Shown: positions 25,249-33,897, counted from the first letter of the stretch. The stretch: DNA of 40,849 nucleotides from Deltaproteobacteria bacterium (GCA_029561465.1 JAKQIZ010000036.1:1-40849), one strand, 5' to 3'. Notes: a model not told the origin generated them from the sequence alone. A program made the numbers and translations.

Positions 25249-26641
25249 CGGCGGCGCCGGCGCCCGGTATCAGGCCACCCGGGAGATAACCGCCTTCTGG
25301 TATCCGACCTGGCTGGCCTACCCGGCCGGTCTGATCCCGGAGAGCCGCCTTCTCGACGCCCCGGCCCACGGCGTTTCCCCGGAGGAGACGGTGCAAATCG
25401 CCGCCGATTTCGCCTTTGTCGTCATTTTTACCAGCACCGCGGGGTTCGCCAACGATATCCGGCTGGCGGAGCTCATGAAGACCGCCAACCCGGCGCTGCG
25501 GATCGCCATGGTCGGGCCTCACGTGACGGTCCTGCCGGAACAGAGTCTCCGGGCCGGGACCGCCGTCGATTTCGTTGTCCGGAAGGAGTTCGACCACGCC
25601 GTGGCCGAAATCGCCCGGGGGAAGCCGGCGGCGGAGATCGCCGGGATCAGCTTCCGCGAAGGAGAACGGATCGTCCACAACCCCGACCGCCCGCCCCTGG
25701 AAGATCTGGACTCCCTTCCCTTCGCCGTGGACATCTACAGGCGGGATCTCGATTTCCGGCAATACGACATCCCCTTCATCAAATACCCCTATGTCTCCTT
25801 CTACACCTCCCGGGGCTGTCCGGCCCAGTGCACCTTCTGTCTCTGGCCGCAAACCATGAGCGGGCACCGGATCAGGACCCGCTCCATAGGCAATGTCGTG
25901 GCGGAGTTGAAACGGGCATTCCGGCATTTTCCCGAGGCCCGGGAGATCTTTTTCGACGACGACACCTTTACCTGGAACCGGCAGCGGATCATGGAATTCT
26001 GCCGGGCCTTCAAACCGCTGGGTTTCACCTGGTCGTGCAATGCCCGGGTCAATACGGACTACGAGGTCCTCAGGGAGATGAAGGATGCCGGATGCCGCCT
26101 CCTGGTGGTGGGATTCGAATCCGGGGACCCGGTCATCCTGAAGAACATCAGGAAAGGCGCGACGGTCGAACAGGCCCGGGAACTGATGAAGAACTGCCGG
26201 CGGCTGGGCCTCCAGGTCCATGGCGACTTCCAGATCGGCCATCCGGGCGAGACCCGGGAGACCATCGCCAGGACCATCCGGTTCGCCGTCGAGCTCGATC
26301 CCGATACCATCCAGGTCTCCATATCCCATCCCTTCCCCGGCACCAGGTTCTACGACTACCTCGTGGCCAACGGCTACCTCGTGGCGGCGGAAATGGCCGA
26401 TGCCCAAGGTCATCAGCTCCCGGTCATCAGCTATCCGGATCTGAGCCGCGATGAGATCGTGGCGGCGGTGCAGGATTTTTACCGACGCTATTACTACCGT
26501 CCCCGCATCATTTTCCGGATCCTCCGCGGGGCGCTGGGAAACAGCGACGACCGGCGCCGGATCGTGAAGGAAGGGAGGGAGTTTCTCGGTTTTCGCTCCC
26601 AGAGCAGGAAGAATATCCGCCATCTGAAGAGGGATCATTAA
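25205..26641 (+). CDS. hpnJ: hopanoid biosynthesis radical SAM protein HpnJ (cyclitol ring formation)
   Basis: HpnJ is reported to convert the glucosamine headgroup of bacteriohopanetetrol into the five-membered cyclitol ether. The 478-residue protein has a B12-binding-like N-terminal domain (about 1-140), then YTSRGCPAQCTFCLWPQT with Cys205, Cys209 and Cys212, EIFFDDDTFTWNR, VGFESGDPVILKNI and FQIGHPGETRETI, all typical of the family. The ATG at 25205 has GGAG seven bases upstream and lies inside the 3' end of hpnN (44-bp overlap). It ends 20 bp from the end of hpnK on the other strand, so the two operons carrying the cyclitol ether pathway converge here. Confidence 0.93.
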   Translation: MKTLLLNPPSFAGFDGGAGARYQATREITAFWYPTWLAYPAGLIPESRLLDAPAHGVSPEETVQIAADFAFVVIFTSTAGFANDIRLAELMKTANPALRIAMVGPHVTVLPEQSLRAGTAVDFVVRKEFDHAVAEIARGKPAAEIAGISFREGERIVHNPDRPPLEDLDSLPFAVDIYRRDLDFRQYDIPFIKYPYVSFYTSRGCPAQCTFCLWPQTMSGHRIRTRSIGNVVAELKRAFRHFPEAREIFFDDDTFTWNRQRIMEFCRAFKPLGFTWSCNARVNTDYEVLREMKDAGCRLLVVGFESGDPVILKNIRKGATVEQARELMKNCRRLGLQVHGDFQIGHPGETRETIARTIRFAVELDPDTIQVSISHPFPGTRFYDYLVANGYLVAAEMADAQGHQLPVISYPDLSRDEIVAAVQDFYRRYYYRPRIIFRILRGALGNSDDRRRIVKEGREFLGFRSQSRKNIRHLKRDH

Positions 26642-26661
26642 TCCCGGTCTCATTCAGACAG

Positions 26662-27534
26662 TCATGCATGGATGTTCAAAGGAAGATCGGAAAAACTGAC
26701 CCGCCGGATACCCAGTTCGGCCAGGGCGGCGGGGAACGCCGGGTCCGTCAAGGCGGCAAACTCCGCTTCATGACGGGCGCCCGGGGCCTCGGCGGTCAGC
26801 TCCGGACAACTCCGGGCGGCGGGATGGAAATACATCTCCGTAACCCCGGCGGGGAGCCGGGGCAGCAAGCGCAGGACCCGCGCCGACTCCATCCGTCCGG
26901 AATCCCTCATCCCGAAGATAAAGTCGTTGGCCCGCAACCCCGCCGCCCGGATCTTCCTCTTCAGGAGCCCGGTCCAGGGCAGGAGAAACAGTGAGGCCGC
27001 CAGTTGTCCCGCGCCGCCCTTCCGGAGGAGGTCCGGGGCGGCGCCGGACAGGGGCTCATAGGGCAAACGGACGGCCTTCAGACCATAGGCGGCGCCGATC
27101 TCGGTGATCAGGGCGAAGACCGTGGGGTGGAGATGGAGGTGCTTGTGGCAATTGACGTGATCGAGCGCCAGGCCGTACCCCCTAAACAGCTCAAACTGGG
27201 CACGGATCTCCCGGGTGAGTTGAGCCCGGACGGCTGGGCGGAAATAGAAATTAACCCCCGCCCGGAAGAGGCGGGAGGAGAGTTTCCCCTCAGGATCGAT
27301 AAGAGCGGGGATTTCCGATGGAGATAGAACGGGCGGCGCTCCCGCCACCACGATATGGAGACCCACTTTCAGACCTGGAAGCCGGACCGCCCGCGCCACG
27401 GCGTCCCGAGTGGCCGGTGCCCCCACCATGAGGCTCGCCGTTCCCAGGACCCCCCGCCGATGAGCCTCCTCCACCGCTTCGTTTACTGCCGGAGAAAAAC
27501 CGAAATCGTCAGCGGTGATGATAAGCGCCCTCAT
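26662..27534 (-). CDS. hpnK: hopanoid biosynthesis deacetylase HpnK (YdjC/ChbG family)
   Basis: A 290-residue YdjC-type carbohydrate deacetylase, thought to remove the acetyl group from N-acetylglucosaminyl-bacteriohopanetetrol made by HpnI. The N-terminal ITADDFGFSPAVNEAV contains the metal-binding Asp, KVGLHIVV holds a metal His, and DHVNCHKHLHLHP carries the His-x-x-His-x-His cluster. I start at the ATG 27534 (MRALIITADD), since the longer start is a TTG two codons upstream; CAGG lies about seven bases before it. It follows hpnI after 53 bp containing a small hairpin and ends opposite the end of hpnJ. Confidence 0.9.
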   Translation of the reverse strand: MRALIITADDFGFSPAVNEAVEEAHRRGVLGTASLMVGAPATRDAVARAVRLPGLKVGLHIVVAGAPPVLSPSEIPALIDPEGKLSSRLFRAGVNFYFRPAVRAQLTREIRAQFELFRGYGLALDHVNCHKHLHLHPTVFALITEIGAAYGLKAVRLPYEPLSGAAPDLLRKGGAGQLAASLFLLPWTGLLKRKIRAAGLRANDFIFGMRDSGRMESARVLRLLPRLPAGVTEMYFHPAARSCPELTAEAPGARHEAEFAALTDPAFPAALAELGIRRVSFSDLPLNIHA

Positions 27535-27563
27535 GATCAACCTGTCTTAAAAGTGGCCGTCTA

Positions 27564-27580
27564 ACCGCCTTCAGGGCGGT
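27564..27580 (-). other. 6-bp hairpin between hpnI and hpnK
   Basis: ACCGCC-TTCAG-GGCGGT forms a perfect stem just upstream of hpnK. No T-run follows on the minus strand, so it is not a standard terminator; it could tune the hpnI/hpnK ratio. Confidence 0.35.
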
Positions 27581-27587
27581 GCCGCGA

Positions 27588-28748
27588 TCATCGCACCCCG
27601 GCGAGCCGCCCATGCCGGTCCAGGACATATCGGGTGCCGCGCCATACGACGGTCCTGCTTACCAGCGCCGCCGCCCAGGAAAAAAACCCCGCCACATCCC
27701 GTACCGGGAGGAGCCACAGGGCTCGCCGTCCTTCCCGGTCCCGTAATACCCCCAGTAGGGCGGCCGCAGTCCCCAGGCGGATCACGATGGCGGTAACGAG
27801 GACGGCCATCCCCACACCGTCGGCAAGACGCAGGGCGGCGAAGAGGGCGGCAAAGGGAATGGCCCGGGTCACTACCGCGGCAAAAAAACCCGTGGGCCGG
27901 GCGGATCTGGTTTTCAGATCCCAGGACACCTGGCCCGCCCACCACCGGGCCGAACTCGGCAGATCTACGGTGATCACCACCTCCCGGGGGAGCAGGACCA
28001 TCCTTCCGCCCCGGGCCAGGAGACGCCGCCCCATCTCGTAGTCCTCTGCGAGATAGTCCCCCAGGGCGGCAAATCCCCCCGCCGCCTCCAGATCCCGGCG
28101 CCGCAGCGCGACCGAGGCGCCGATGCAGAATGGCGCCGCATTGGTGACATAGGCAAAAATGATGTCGGGGATGAAGGCGGCGTTGTAGGTGAGGAGGCCC
28201 AGTTTTTCATACCAGGCGCCGGCGCCGGCGGCCCGGTACAGGGTGCAGGCATAGGCGACCTTCCCGCCCCCCGGCCCCGCGAGAGGGGCGACGATGCACC
28301 GGAGATAATCCTCAGGCAGGCGGACGTCGCTGTCGCTGATCACCAGGATGTCATGCCGGGCGTGGCGAAGGGCCCCAACCAGGTTGTTTATCTTGCCGTT
28401 GAACCCCACGACGACGTTCTCCACCGCCAGTTCTACCCGGTCGGGAAATTCCCGCCGGATCTCCTCCATCACCGGCAACGCCGGATCGTCCCGGTCCTGG
28501 ACCGCAAGGACGACCTGATACCGGGGATAGTCCTGCCGGCAGGCGCTGCGGAGATTCTCCGCCAATCCCTTGTCGAGGCCGCGGAGGGGTTTGAGGATGG
28601 TGACGGGCGGCCAGCCTCCCGGCGGAACCCCGTCCCTGTCCATATGCCCGGCCAAAAATCTCTTTACGATCACGAGGCGGATGACTTCATAGACGGACCC
28701 GGCGATTACCGGGATCAACAACAGCGCCTGGGGAATGGAGATGTCCAT
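27588..28748 (-). CDS. hpnI: hopanoid biosynthesis glycosyltransferase HpnI (ceramide-glucosyltransferase-like)
   Basis: A 386-residue family-21-like glycosyltransferase that transfers N-acetylglucosamine to bacteriohopanetetrol. It begins with a membrane helix (about residues 8-28), then the GT-A domain with VTILKPLRGLD, the metal motif DSD (139-141), the catalytic ED pair in LAEDYEMG (235-236) and the ARWW acceptor motif (267-270). Two or three C-terminal helices follow. These D1-D2-D3-(Q/R)xxRW elements define the ceramide glucosyltransferase-like group. GGGGAGG lies 12-13 bases upstream of the ATG, inside a possible small reading frame that links hpnA and hpnI. Confidence 0.92.
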   Translation of the reverse strand: MDISIPQALLLIPVIAGSVYEVIRLVIVKRFLAGHMDRDGVPPGGWPPVTILKPLRGLDKGLAENLRSACRQDYPRYQVVLAVQDRDDPALPVMEEIRREFPDRVELAVENVVVGFNGKINNLVGALRHARHDILVISDSDVRLPEDYLRCIVAPLAGPGGGKVAYACTLYRAAGAGAWYEKLGLLTYNAAFIPDIIFAYVTNAAPFCIGASVALRRRDLEAAGGFAALGDYLAEDYEMGRRLLARGGRMVLLPREVVITVDLPSSARWWAGQVSWDLKTRSARPTGFFAAVVTRAIPFAALFAALRLADGVGMAVLVTAIVIRLGTAAALLGVLRDREGRRALWLLPVRDVAGFFSWAAALVSRTVVWRGTRYVLDRHGRLAGVR

Positions 28749-28755
28749 AATGACG

Positions 28756-28893
28756 TCATGCCTCCCCGGGGACGGACCCGAAGCGCCCCGTCCCCGCCAT
28801 GGCGGAACCGGAACCGCCCCGCATCTTGAATTCCCGGGCTATCGCCCCGGAGCGCAACGATTCCGCGCCCGCGGCGGCCCTGGGAGAGCTCAT
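28756..28893 (-). CDS. candidate 45-residue small protein linking hpnA and hpnI
   Basis: The ATG overlaps the hpnA stop in an ATGA junction. The frame runs 45 codons (MSSPRAAAGAESLRSGAIAR ...) to a TGA seven bases before the hpnI ATG, exactly filling the gap, and codons keep the local G+C third-position bias. The product is Gly/Ala/Arg-rich with no membrane helix and no family I recognise. High-G+C DNA yields chance frames easily, so this is a candidate only. Confidence 0.3.
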   Translation of the reverse strand: MSSPRAAAGAESLRSGAIAREFKMRGGSGSAMAGTGRFGSVPGEA

Positions 28894-29879
28894 TGTAGAT
28901 AGCCCTGCTGCCGGAACCAGGCGATGGCATCCCGAAAGGCCTCCCGGACCGGCCGGATCGTATAGCCGAGTTCACGCTGGGCCTTCGCAGTGGAGAAATA
29001 CATCTTCTTCCGGGCCAACCGCACGCCCGTGAGATTGACCCGGGGTTCGGTGCGGGTGGCGAGGGACCAGGCTTCGGATATCGCGGCCAGGACCAGGACC
29101 AGGCCATGGGGCAGCCGGATCCGGGGCCGCCGGCATCCCGAGAGCGCGGCGATCTCGTCCAGGGCCTTCTTCAGGGTCATGTTGACGCCGCCCAGGATAT
29201 AGCGTTCGCCGATCCGGCCCCGCTCCAGGGCCAGGAGGTGTCCCGCCGCCACGTCGTCCACATGGACGAAATTGAGCCCCGTATCCACATAGGCGGGCAT
29301 CCGCCCGGAAACGGCGTCCACGATGATCCGACCGGTCGGCGTCGGCTTCACGTCCCCCGGACCTACCGGAGTGGAGGGATTGACGATGACCACCGGAGCC
29401 CCCCGCTCGGTGACGAGCTTCCGGACTTCGGCCTCGGCGATAAATTTCGAGCGCTTGTAATGACCGATCATATCCGCGGCGGTCACGGGGGTGTCCTCGT
29501 CGGCGGCACGGCCGTCGTGGTGCAGGCCCAGAACGGCCACGCTGCTGGTGTAAACTATCCGCTCCACACCGGCCGCGGCGGCCGCCATAACAATGTTCCG
29601 AGTCCCGGCCACGTTCGTCTCGTAAAGCTCAGCCGGACGGGGGACCCAGAGGCGGTAGTCCGCCGCCACATGGAAGAGAATACGGCAATCCCGCAGCGCC
29701 CGCTCCAGTGAGGGGAGATCCCGCAGATCCCCGACAGATGTTTCCACCGCCAGCCCCGTCAAGTTCCGCCGGTCGCCGCCCGGCCGGACCAGAGCCCGCA
29801 CATCATGCCCCGCCGCCGCCAGTTGCCGCAGCACCGCCCCGCCGATAAAACCCGTAGCCCCCGTGATCAGGATTTTCAT
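28890..29879 (-). CDS. hpnA: hopanoid-associated sugar epimerase HpnA (NAD-dependent epimerase/dehydratase)
   Basis: A 329-residue short-chain dehydrogenase of the extended type. NAD-binding GATGFIGG is at residues 7-14, TSSVAVLG gives the catalytic Ser and HYKRSKFIAE the YxxxK pair. It is encoded in most hopanoid side-chain clusters, but its exact reaction is not settled in the literature I know; a nucleotide-sugar or side-chain reduction/epimerisation is assumed. It lies between hpnG (30 bp upstream) and hpnI on the minus strand, consistent with one operon. Confidence 0.9.
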   Translation of the reverse strand: MKILITGATGFIGGAVLRQLAAAGHDVRALVRPGGDRRNLTGLAVETSVGDLRDLPSLERALRDCRILFHVAADYRLWVPRPAELYETNVAGTRNIVMAAAAAGVERIVYTSSVAVLGLHHDGRAADEDTPVTAADMIGHYKRSKFIAEAEVRKLVTERGAPVVIVNPSTPVGPGDVKPTPTGRIIVDAVSGRMPAYVDTGLNFVHVDDVAAGHLLALERGRIGERYILGGVNMTLKKALDEIAALSGCRRPRIRLPHGLVLVLAAISEAWSLATRTEPRVNLTGVRLARKKMYFSTAKAQRELGYTIRPVREAFRDAIAWFRQQGYLQ

Positions 29880-29909
29880 AATTCCTCGTGCCCCGTGCGC
29901 GGAAAAGGC

Positions 29910-30641
29910 TCAACCTGCCGGGGGAAAGACGCTCTCATCCCCGCCTGCCGCCCGCAACGTGCGGCAGGCGGCACGGAAGCTCCAACCCAGGGCAACTATA
30001 CCCATGACTTCCCCCGGGTGACGGGCCAGACGGAGAAACATCCGTAAGGATCGCACCCGCCCGTATCTGTCGACGGCCGCCAGGACTCCGGGAGGGATGC
30101 TCATCCCCACCGGATCGGATATGGCCCGCACAGCAAGAAAAGGGATCCCCGCCTCACGGGCTACCGCCGCGACAGCGCCGCTCTCCATGTCCATGGCCAC
30201 CGCACCGGTGGCGGTCGCCAGATTGATCTTGTCCTGTCCTGTCACCAGCATGGCGCGGCCCTGGACCAGCATGCCATTGCTCACGGTCAGAAAAGCGCCA
30301 AGGCGTCCGGTTACCCGTTTTCGCCAGGCACGATCAGTTGCAAAGGTTTCGCCGGCGTCATCGACCACCGTCTCCGGGACGACGAGGGTCCCGGCCGCGA
30401 GGTCCGCCGCCAGCCCCGCCGCGATCCCCCAGCTCAGAAGCGCCTCCGCGCCGTGATCGATTAGCTTCCGGGCGGCGCCGGCGGCACGCCCGGAACCGAT
30501 GCCCGACAGAATCAGCAGCCCGGCGCCCCGGAAGGGAACCACGGTTTGCATCGGCACCACCCCCGGAGAGAGGATGCGGGCCTCCGCCGCCAGCGCGGCA
30601 ACGATGCCCAGGCGCATCAATCCTTCTTCCGCCTCCATCAT
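29910..30641 (-). CDS. hpnG: hopanoid-associated phosphorylase HpnG (nucleosidase-like)
   Basis: A 243-residue member of the MTA/SAH nucleosidase (purine phosphorylase) fold. HpnG removes adenine from adenosylhopane to give (phospho)ribosylhopane, the step after HpnH. Visible motifs are LGIVAALAAEAR at the N-terminus, SGIGSGRA, LLSWGIAAGL and the substrate-binding AMDMESGAVA near residue 150 followed by AVRAISDP. Two starts compete: 30641 has GGAGG ten bases upstream, and the ATG at 30617 has AAGGA close by and begins at the conserved MRLGIVAAL; I keep the longer. It splits from hpnH into the opposite operon. Confidence 0.88.
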   Translation of the reverse strand: MMEAEEGLMRLGIVAALAAEARILSPGVVPMQTVVPFRGAGLLILSGIGSGRAAGAARKLIDHGAEALLSWGIAAGLAADLAAGTLVVPETVVDDAGETFATDRAWRKRVTGRLGAFLTVSNGMLVQGRAMLVTGQDKINLATATGAVAMDMESGAVAAVAREAGIPFLAVRAISDPVGMSIPPGVLAAVDRYGRVRSLRMFLRLARHPGEVMGIVALGWSFRAACRTLRAAGGDESVFPPAG

Positions 30642-30689
30642 CGTTAGGGCACCTCCGACCTGATGAGTAGATTAACGGCCTCCCCGCTG

Positions 30690-32099
30690 TCAAGACAAAA
30701 AGAGTTCAGGATTTGGCGGAGCATGTCCGTGCCGGCGGGCGGCGTAAGCGGCGGCGGATTCCCCGGCCACCCAGCCCGTTGAGAAGGCGGCCTGGAGGTT
30801 GAAGCCCCCGGTGTCGGCATCGACGTCCAGAACTTCCCCGCAGAAATACAGACCCGTTGCCAGGCGCGATGCCATGGTCCGGGGATCCACCTCCGGCAGG
30901 GAAACCCCTCCCGCGGTGACAATGGCCGTCGCCATGGGAAGGGAGCTGGTGATCTCAAAGCACAGTGATTTTAGAACCGTCACTAGGCGGTCCCGTTCCG
31001 CCGCCGTAACTTGGTTGGCTGGCTTGTCCGGGGGAATCCCAGCTTGGGCCGCCAAGGGCGTCACAAATTTCCGGGGCAGGAGTCCGGCGAGAATCCCCCG
31101 GCATTGCCGCTTCCCATGGGCATCAAGGTCCCGCTGGAGGCGCGCCCGGAGCTGCCGGTAATCCAGGGCCGGCTTGAGATCGAGGGCGACGCTCACCGGT
31201 CCTTCCTCCAAGGCCTTAACGACGGCCAGGCTCATCAGCAACGTCACCGGACCACCGATCCCGAAATGGGTCATCATCATCTCCCCGCAGCGGCTCTCGA
31301 TGACGGGCCTCCGGGCCTTCCTCCCCCCCGTTCCCCGGCCGACGTCCCGGTCGGGAATGAAGGCCGGATCGAAATCACCGGGTATCCCCCGGAAGGCCGT
31401 AAGCCGTATGTTGCGCAGGTTGACCCCCTGCAGGGACTTCGCCAGGACGGTTTCCCGGACGACGAGCGGCACCAGGGCGGGTCGGAGTTTTTCGATTCGG
31501 TGCCCGACGCCGCGGGCCAGCTCGAAGCCGTCACCGGTGGACCCCGTTGCCGGCCAGGTGGCGCCACCGGCAGCGACAATTACCGCGTCTGCAGGCAAGG
31601 TACCTCCCGCCGTCATCACCCCGGTCACCGCTCCCTCCCGCCGGACCAGGGAGAGGACCCGCTGCCGAGTCACGAGCTCCACCCCGTGCTCGTCCAGATA
31701 GCGCCGAAAGGCCTCAACCACATCGGTGGCCCGATCGGAAACGGGAAAGATCCGTCCGCCCCGCTCGGCCTTTGTCTCCACCCCATAGCGCCGCAACAGG
31801 ACCAGGAGGTCTTCCCGGAAAAAGCGGTGAAAAGCCGCACGGAGGAATGAGCCGGCCGCTCCATACATGGGAATGAATTCCGGAAGCTCCCGGGTATTGG
31901 TGAGGTTGCAGCGCGTCTTGCCGCTCACGAGGATCTTCTTGCCCGGCCGCTCCGTTTTCTCCAAGAGGAGTACCCGGGCCCCGGCCTCGGCCGCCCGGCC
32001 CGCCGCCATCATCCCCGCCGCACCGGCGCCGATGACAATCACCATTCCCGCTGTTTCCTTCCAATCCGTCACCGGCGAATCACCCCCTTTCCCCATCAC
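30690..32099 (-). CDS. HI0933/YhiN-family NAD(P)/FAD-dependent oxidoreductase
   Basis: A flavoprotein of the HI0933-like family. The dinucleotide-binding IVIGAGAAGMMAAGRAAEAG is followed by EKTERPGKKILVSGKTRCNL, which is the strongest family signature. Later come VIVAAGGATWPATGSTGDG and the C-terminal FCGEVLDVDADTGGFNLQAA, also diagnostic. The biochemical role of the family is unknown. Start is uncertain: the conserved part begins at the ATG 32045, and an in-frame GTG at 32069 has AGGGGG upstream; 32099 is the longest option and lacks a ribosome binding site. It lies 48 bp before hpnG on the same strand, so it may belong to the hopanoid operon. Confidence 0.85.
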   Translation of the reverse strand: MMGKGGDSPVTDWKETAGMVIVIGAGAAGMMAAGRAAEAGARVLLLEKTERPGKKILVSGKTRCNLTNTRELPEFIPMYGAAGSFLRAAFHRFFREDLLVLLRRYGVETKAERGGRIFPVSDRATDVVEAFRRYLDEHGVELVTRQRVLSLVRREGAVTGVMTAGGTLPADAVIVAAGGATWPATGSTGDGFELARGVGHRIEKLRPALVPLVVRETVLAKSLQGVNLRNIRLTAFRGIPGDFDPAFIPDRDVGRGTGGRKARRPVIESRCGEMMMTHFGIGGPVTLLMSLAVVKALEEGPVSVALDLKPALDYRQLRARLQRDLDAHGKRQCRGILAGLLPRKFVTPLAAQAGIPPDKPANQVTAAERDRLVTVLKSLCFEITSSLPMATAIVTAGGVSLPEVDPRTMASRLATGLYFCGEVLDVDADTGGFNLQAAFSTGWVAGESAAAYAARRHGHAPPNPELFLS

Positions 32100-32212
32100 G
32101 GCGGGAACGATTACCCCCCTGTCCTACCGTATTTACCCCGGAATTGTCTTTTTTCCCCCCTACCGTCAAGAACGGCGGCTACAGCGATCAAGAAGAAAAC
32201 AAAAGACGGGTG

Positions 32213-32851
32213 TCAAAAGGCGTTGTTGAACTCCTTGAGGTCACCGCCGGTGAGGCGGCCACGGATCTGATCGGGATTTTGGACAATATCGGCAATAATC
32301 TTTTTCATGTCGTTCAGGTTATTGGTAAACCGGCGGTGCAGCAGGTTTTTCACCTTCCCCCGGACCAACTTCATCAAGAAATCGGTGGCCTTGTTGTCCC
32401 CCTTCATGAAGGCCTCGAAGGTCCCCCGCACCCGCCGGCCGTCCCCGGTATACCGAAAACGAAAGATTCCTTCGGCGCTGATAAAGGACGGAATGGCCCA
32501 GTGATCGACGGACCCCCAGCCGTAGAAGCTGCGGCCGTCCGGCCTGGATTCGGTCATGGCCAGTTTTCCCTTAATGCCGGATGGATCGATGACCAGAACC
32601 CCCTCCTTTTGATCCTTCACCTCGTAGGCCGGCTGAAAATTATAAACATTCCACAACCTGGCCATGAGCAGCGGGTGGGCCAAAACCTTGTCCCAGATTT
32701 CCAGTGGCGCCTCGACGGCGAAATCGGTTCGATATTTGACCGTGGCCTGCTCCAGTACCTGCTTGGTCAGCAAATCTCGGTCGGCCCCGGCGCTGGGAAC
32801 GGGGATGAACAATATCGAGACCAGGCTGAGCAAGCAAATAGAAAATTTCAT
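32213..32851 (-). CDS. secreted SRPBCC/START-like protein of unknown function
   Basis: A 212-residue protein with a signal peptide (MKFSICLLSLVSILFIPVPS, cleavage near residue 23). The remainder reads like a polyketide-cyclase/SRPBCC lipid-binding fold: TDFAVEAPLEIWDKVLAHPL at the front, a beta-rich centre (FRYTGDGRRVRGTFEAF) and a basic helical end. Similarity is judged by pattern only. Its ATG follows directly after the yhhQ stop (TGAATG), so translation is coupled. A periplasmic hydrophobic-ligand carrier is a reasonable guess given the lipid locus downstream, but the yhhQ partner does not obviously support it. Confidence 0.6.
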   Translation of the reverse strand: MKFSICLLSLVSILFIPVPSAGADRDLLTKQVLEQATVKYRTDFAVEAPLEIWDKVLAHPLLMARLWNVYNFQPAYEVKDQKEGVLVIDPSGIKGKLAMTESRPDGRSFYGWGSVDHWAIPSFISAEGIFRFRYTGDGRRVRGTFEAFMKGDNKATDFLMKLVRGKVKNLLHRRFTNNLNDMKKIIADIVQNPDQIRGRLTGGDLKEFNNAF

Positions 32852-33580
32852 TCAGGAATAGATATTCGAGCCGCGGGAGAAGGGATTGAAGTTGGTCCGG
32901 AAATCGTAGAAATCCTCCTGCTCCGCTTTTTTGAGGGCGTCGACGGCGGCGTAAGTCGCCGGAGTCATGATCACCTCGACGCCGACCTTGAACAGATAAT
33001 TGGTCACCGCCAAGGTCATGAAAAGGGCGGCGGGGAAAACACCGCAGACAACCGCCACGGACACGAACACCATGGTGTCGATCCCCTCACCGACCAGGGT
33101 GCTGCCCACGGTGCGGGTCCAGAGCCAGCGCCCCCCGGTAAGGATCTTCATCTTCGCCAGGACGTAGGAATTGGAAAACTCTCCCAGCCAGTACCCCAAA
33201 AGGCTGGCCGCCACGATTCCTCCGGTGGTCATGCCGGACAGAACGGCATCGTAAGCCGCCTGCCCGGCCGTTTTCTCCCAAATTCCCTCCCCGGGCATGA
33301 TTTTGACGAAATACAAAAGCAGGCTCGAAAGGATAAGACAGGAAAAGCCCATCCAGATCACCCGCCGAGATCGCCGGTAGCCGTAAACCTCGGTGAGGAT
33401 ATCGCCAAAGATATAGCTTACTGGAAACAGGATCGTGCCAGCATCGAAAGCCAACGGGATCCCGAACAGGGAGATGCCCCAATCTACGATCTTGGCCGAG
33501 GAAAGTATGTTGCTCATGACCACGACCATAACGAACAGAGCCATGATCATGTCATAGTATTTAAATGATTTTCTCTCCAA
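32852..33580 (-). CDS. yhhQ: queuosine precursor transporter (YhhQ/VUT family)
   Basis: A 242-residue membrane protein with about six helices. The family signature TILFPVSYIFGDILTEVYGY is visible near residues 49-68, with later VEVIMTPATYAAV. YhhQ imports queuine or preQ0/preQ1 for tRNA queuosine modification. The start is a TTG: AGGAGGGG sits immediately upstream at 33583-33590, and the next ATG (33550) is beyond the expected N-terminal helix start. No preQ1 riboswitch could be recognised in the leader. Confidence 0.88.
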   Translation of the reverse strand: MERKSFKYYDMIMALFVMVVVMSNILSSAKIVDWGISLFGIPLAFDAGTILFPVSYIFGDILTEVYGYRRSRRVIWMGFSCLILSSLLLYFVKIMPGEGIWEKTAGQAAYDAVLSGMTTGGIVAASLLGYWLGEFSNSYVLAKMKILTGGRWLWTRTVGSTLVGEGIDTMVFVSVAVVCGVFPAALFMTLAVTNYLFKVGVEVIMTPATYAAVDALKKAEQEDFYDFRTNFNPFSRGSNIYS

Positions 33581-33897
33581 GTCCCCTCCTCTGATCTTTG
33601 CCGGGATAAAACCTCCGAACCAAGACGAATCGGCCGTCTCCTTCGGCAGATAGCTTGGACGATAAATGCGGTCACCACGGGGATGCGGTCAGAACCAGTC
33701 AAACCGCCCATCCCGCCGGGATTTCACCCCGTCTCCTCTCCGGAAAGCGTGGAGGAAAGGAATCGCAACCTTTCCGGCATTGGGGGGCTAACACGAAAAC
33801 TCTCCGGTGGTCAAGGACATGATGCAAAATTCCTCAATTCATGGGGATTAATTCACCTTCCTCCCCGACGGCAGGAAAAACCATATTTGGGTGTTGT
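33581..33897. other. divergent intergenic region without a supported gene
   Basis: About 320 bp between yhhQ and the sigma-54 unit. A 74-codon frame at 33683-33907 has no ribosome binding site or recognisable product and I do not call it. No clear sigma-70 promoter for yhhQ was found. Confidence 0.35.

Noticed and set aside
26108-26125. tRNA T-arm-like TTCGAATCC
   Set aside because: It lies inside hpnJ coding sequence and no acceptor stem or anticodon arm surrounds it.
25220-26653. 477-codon minus-strand frame opposite hpnJ
   Set aside because: Antisense shadow of a gene identified by several motifs.
32144-33568. 474-codon plus-strand frame opposite the SRPBCC-like and yhhQ genes
   Set aside because: It spans two real genes on the other strand and has shadow-like His/Gly/Asp composition.
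33591-33700. preQ1 riboswitch upstream of yhhQ
   Set aside because: Looked for because of the transporter's role, but neither the class I nor the class II consensus could be found by eye.
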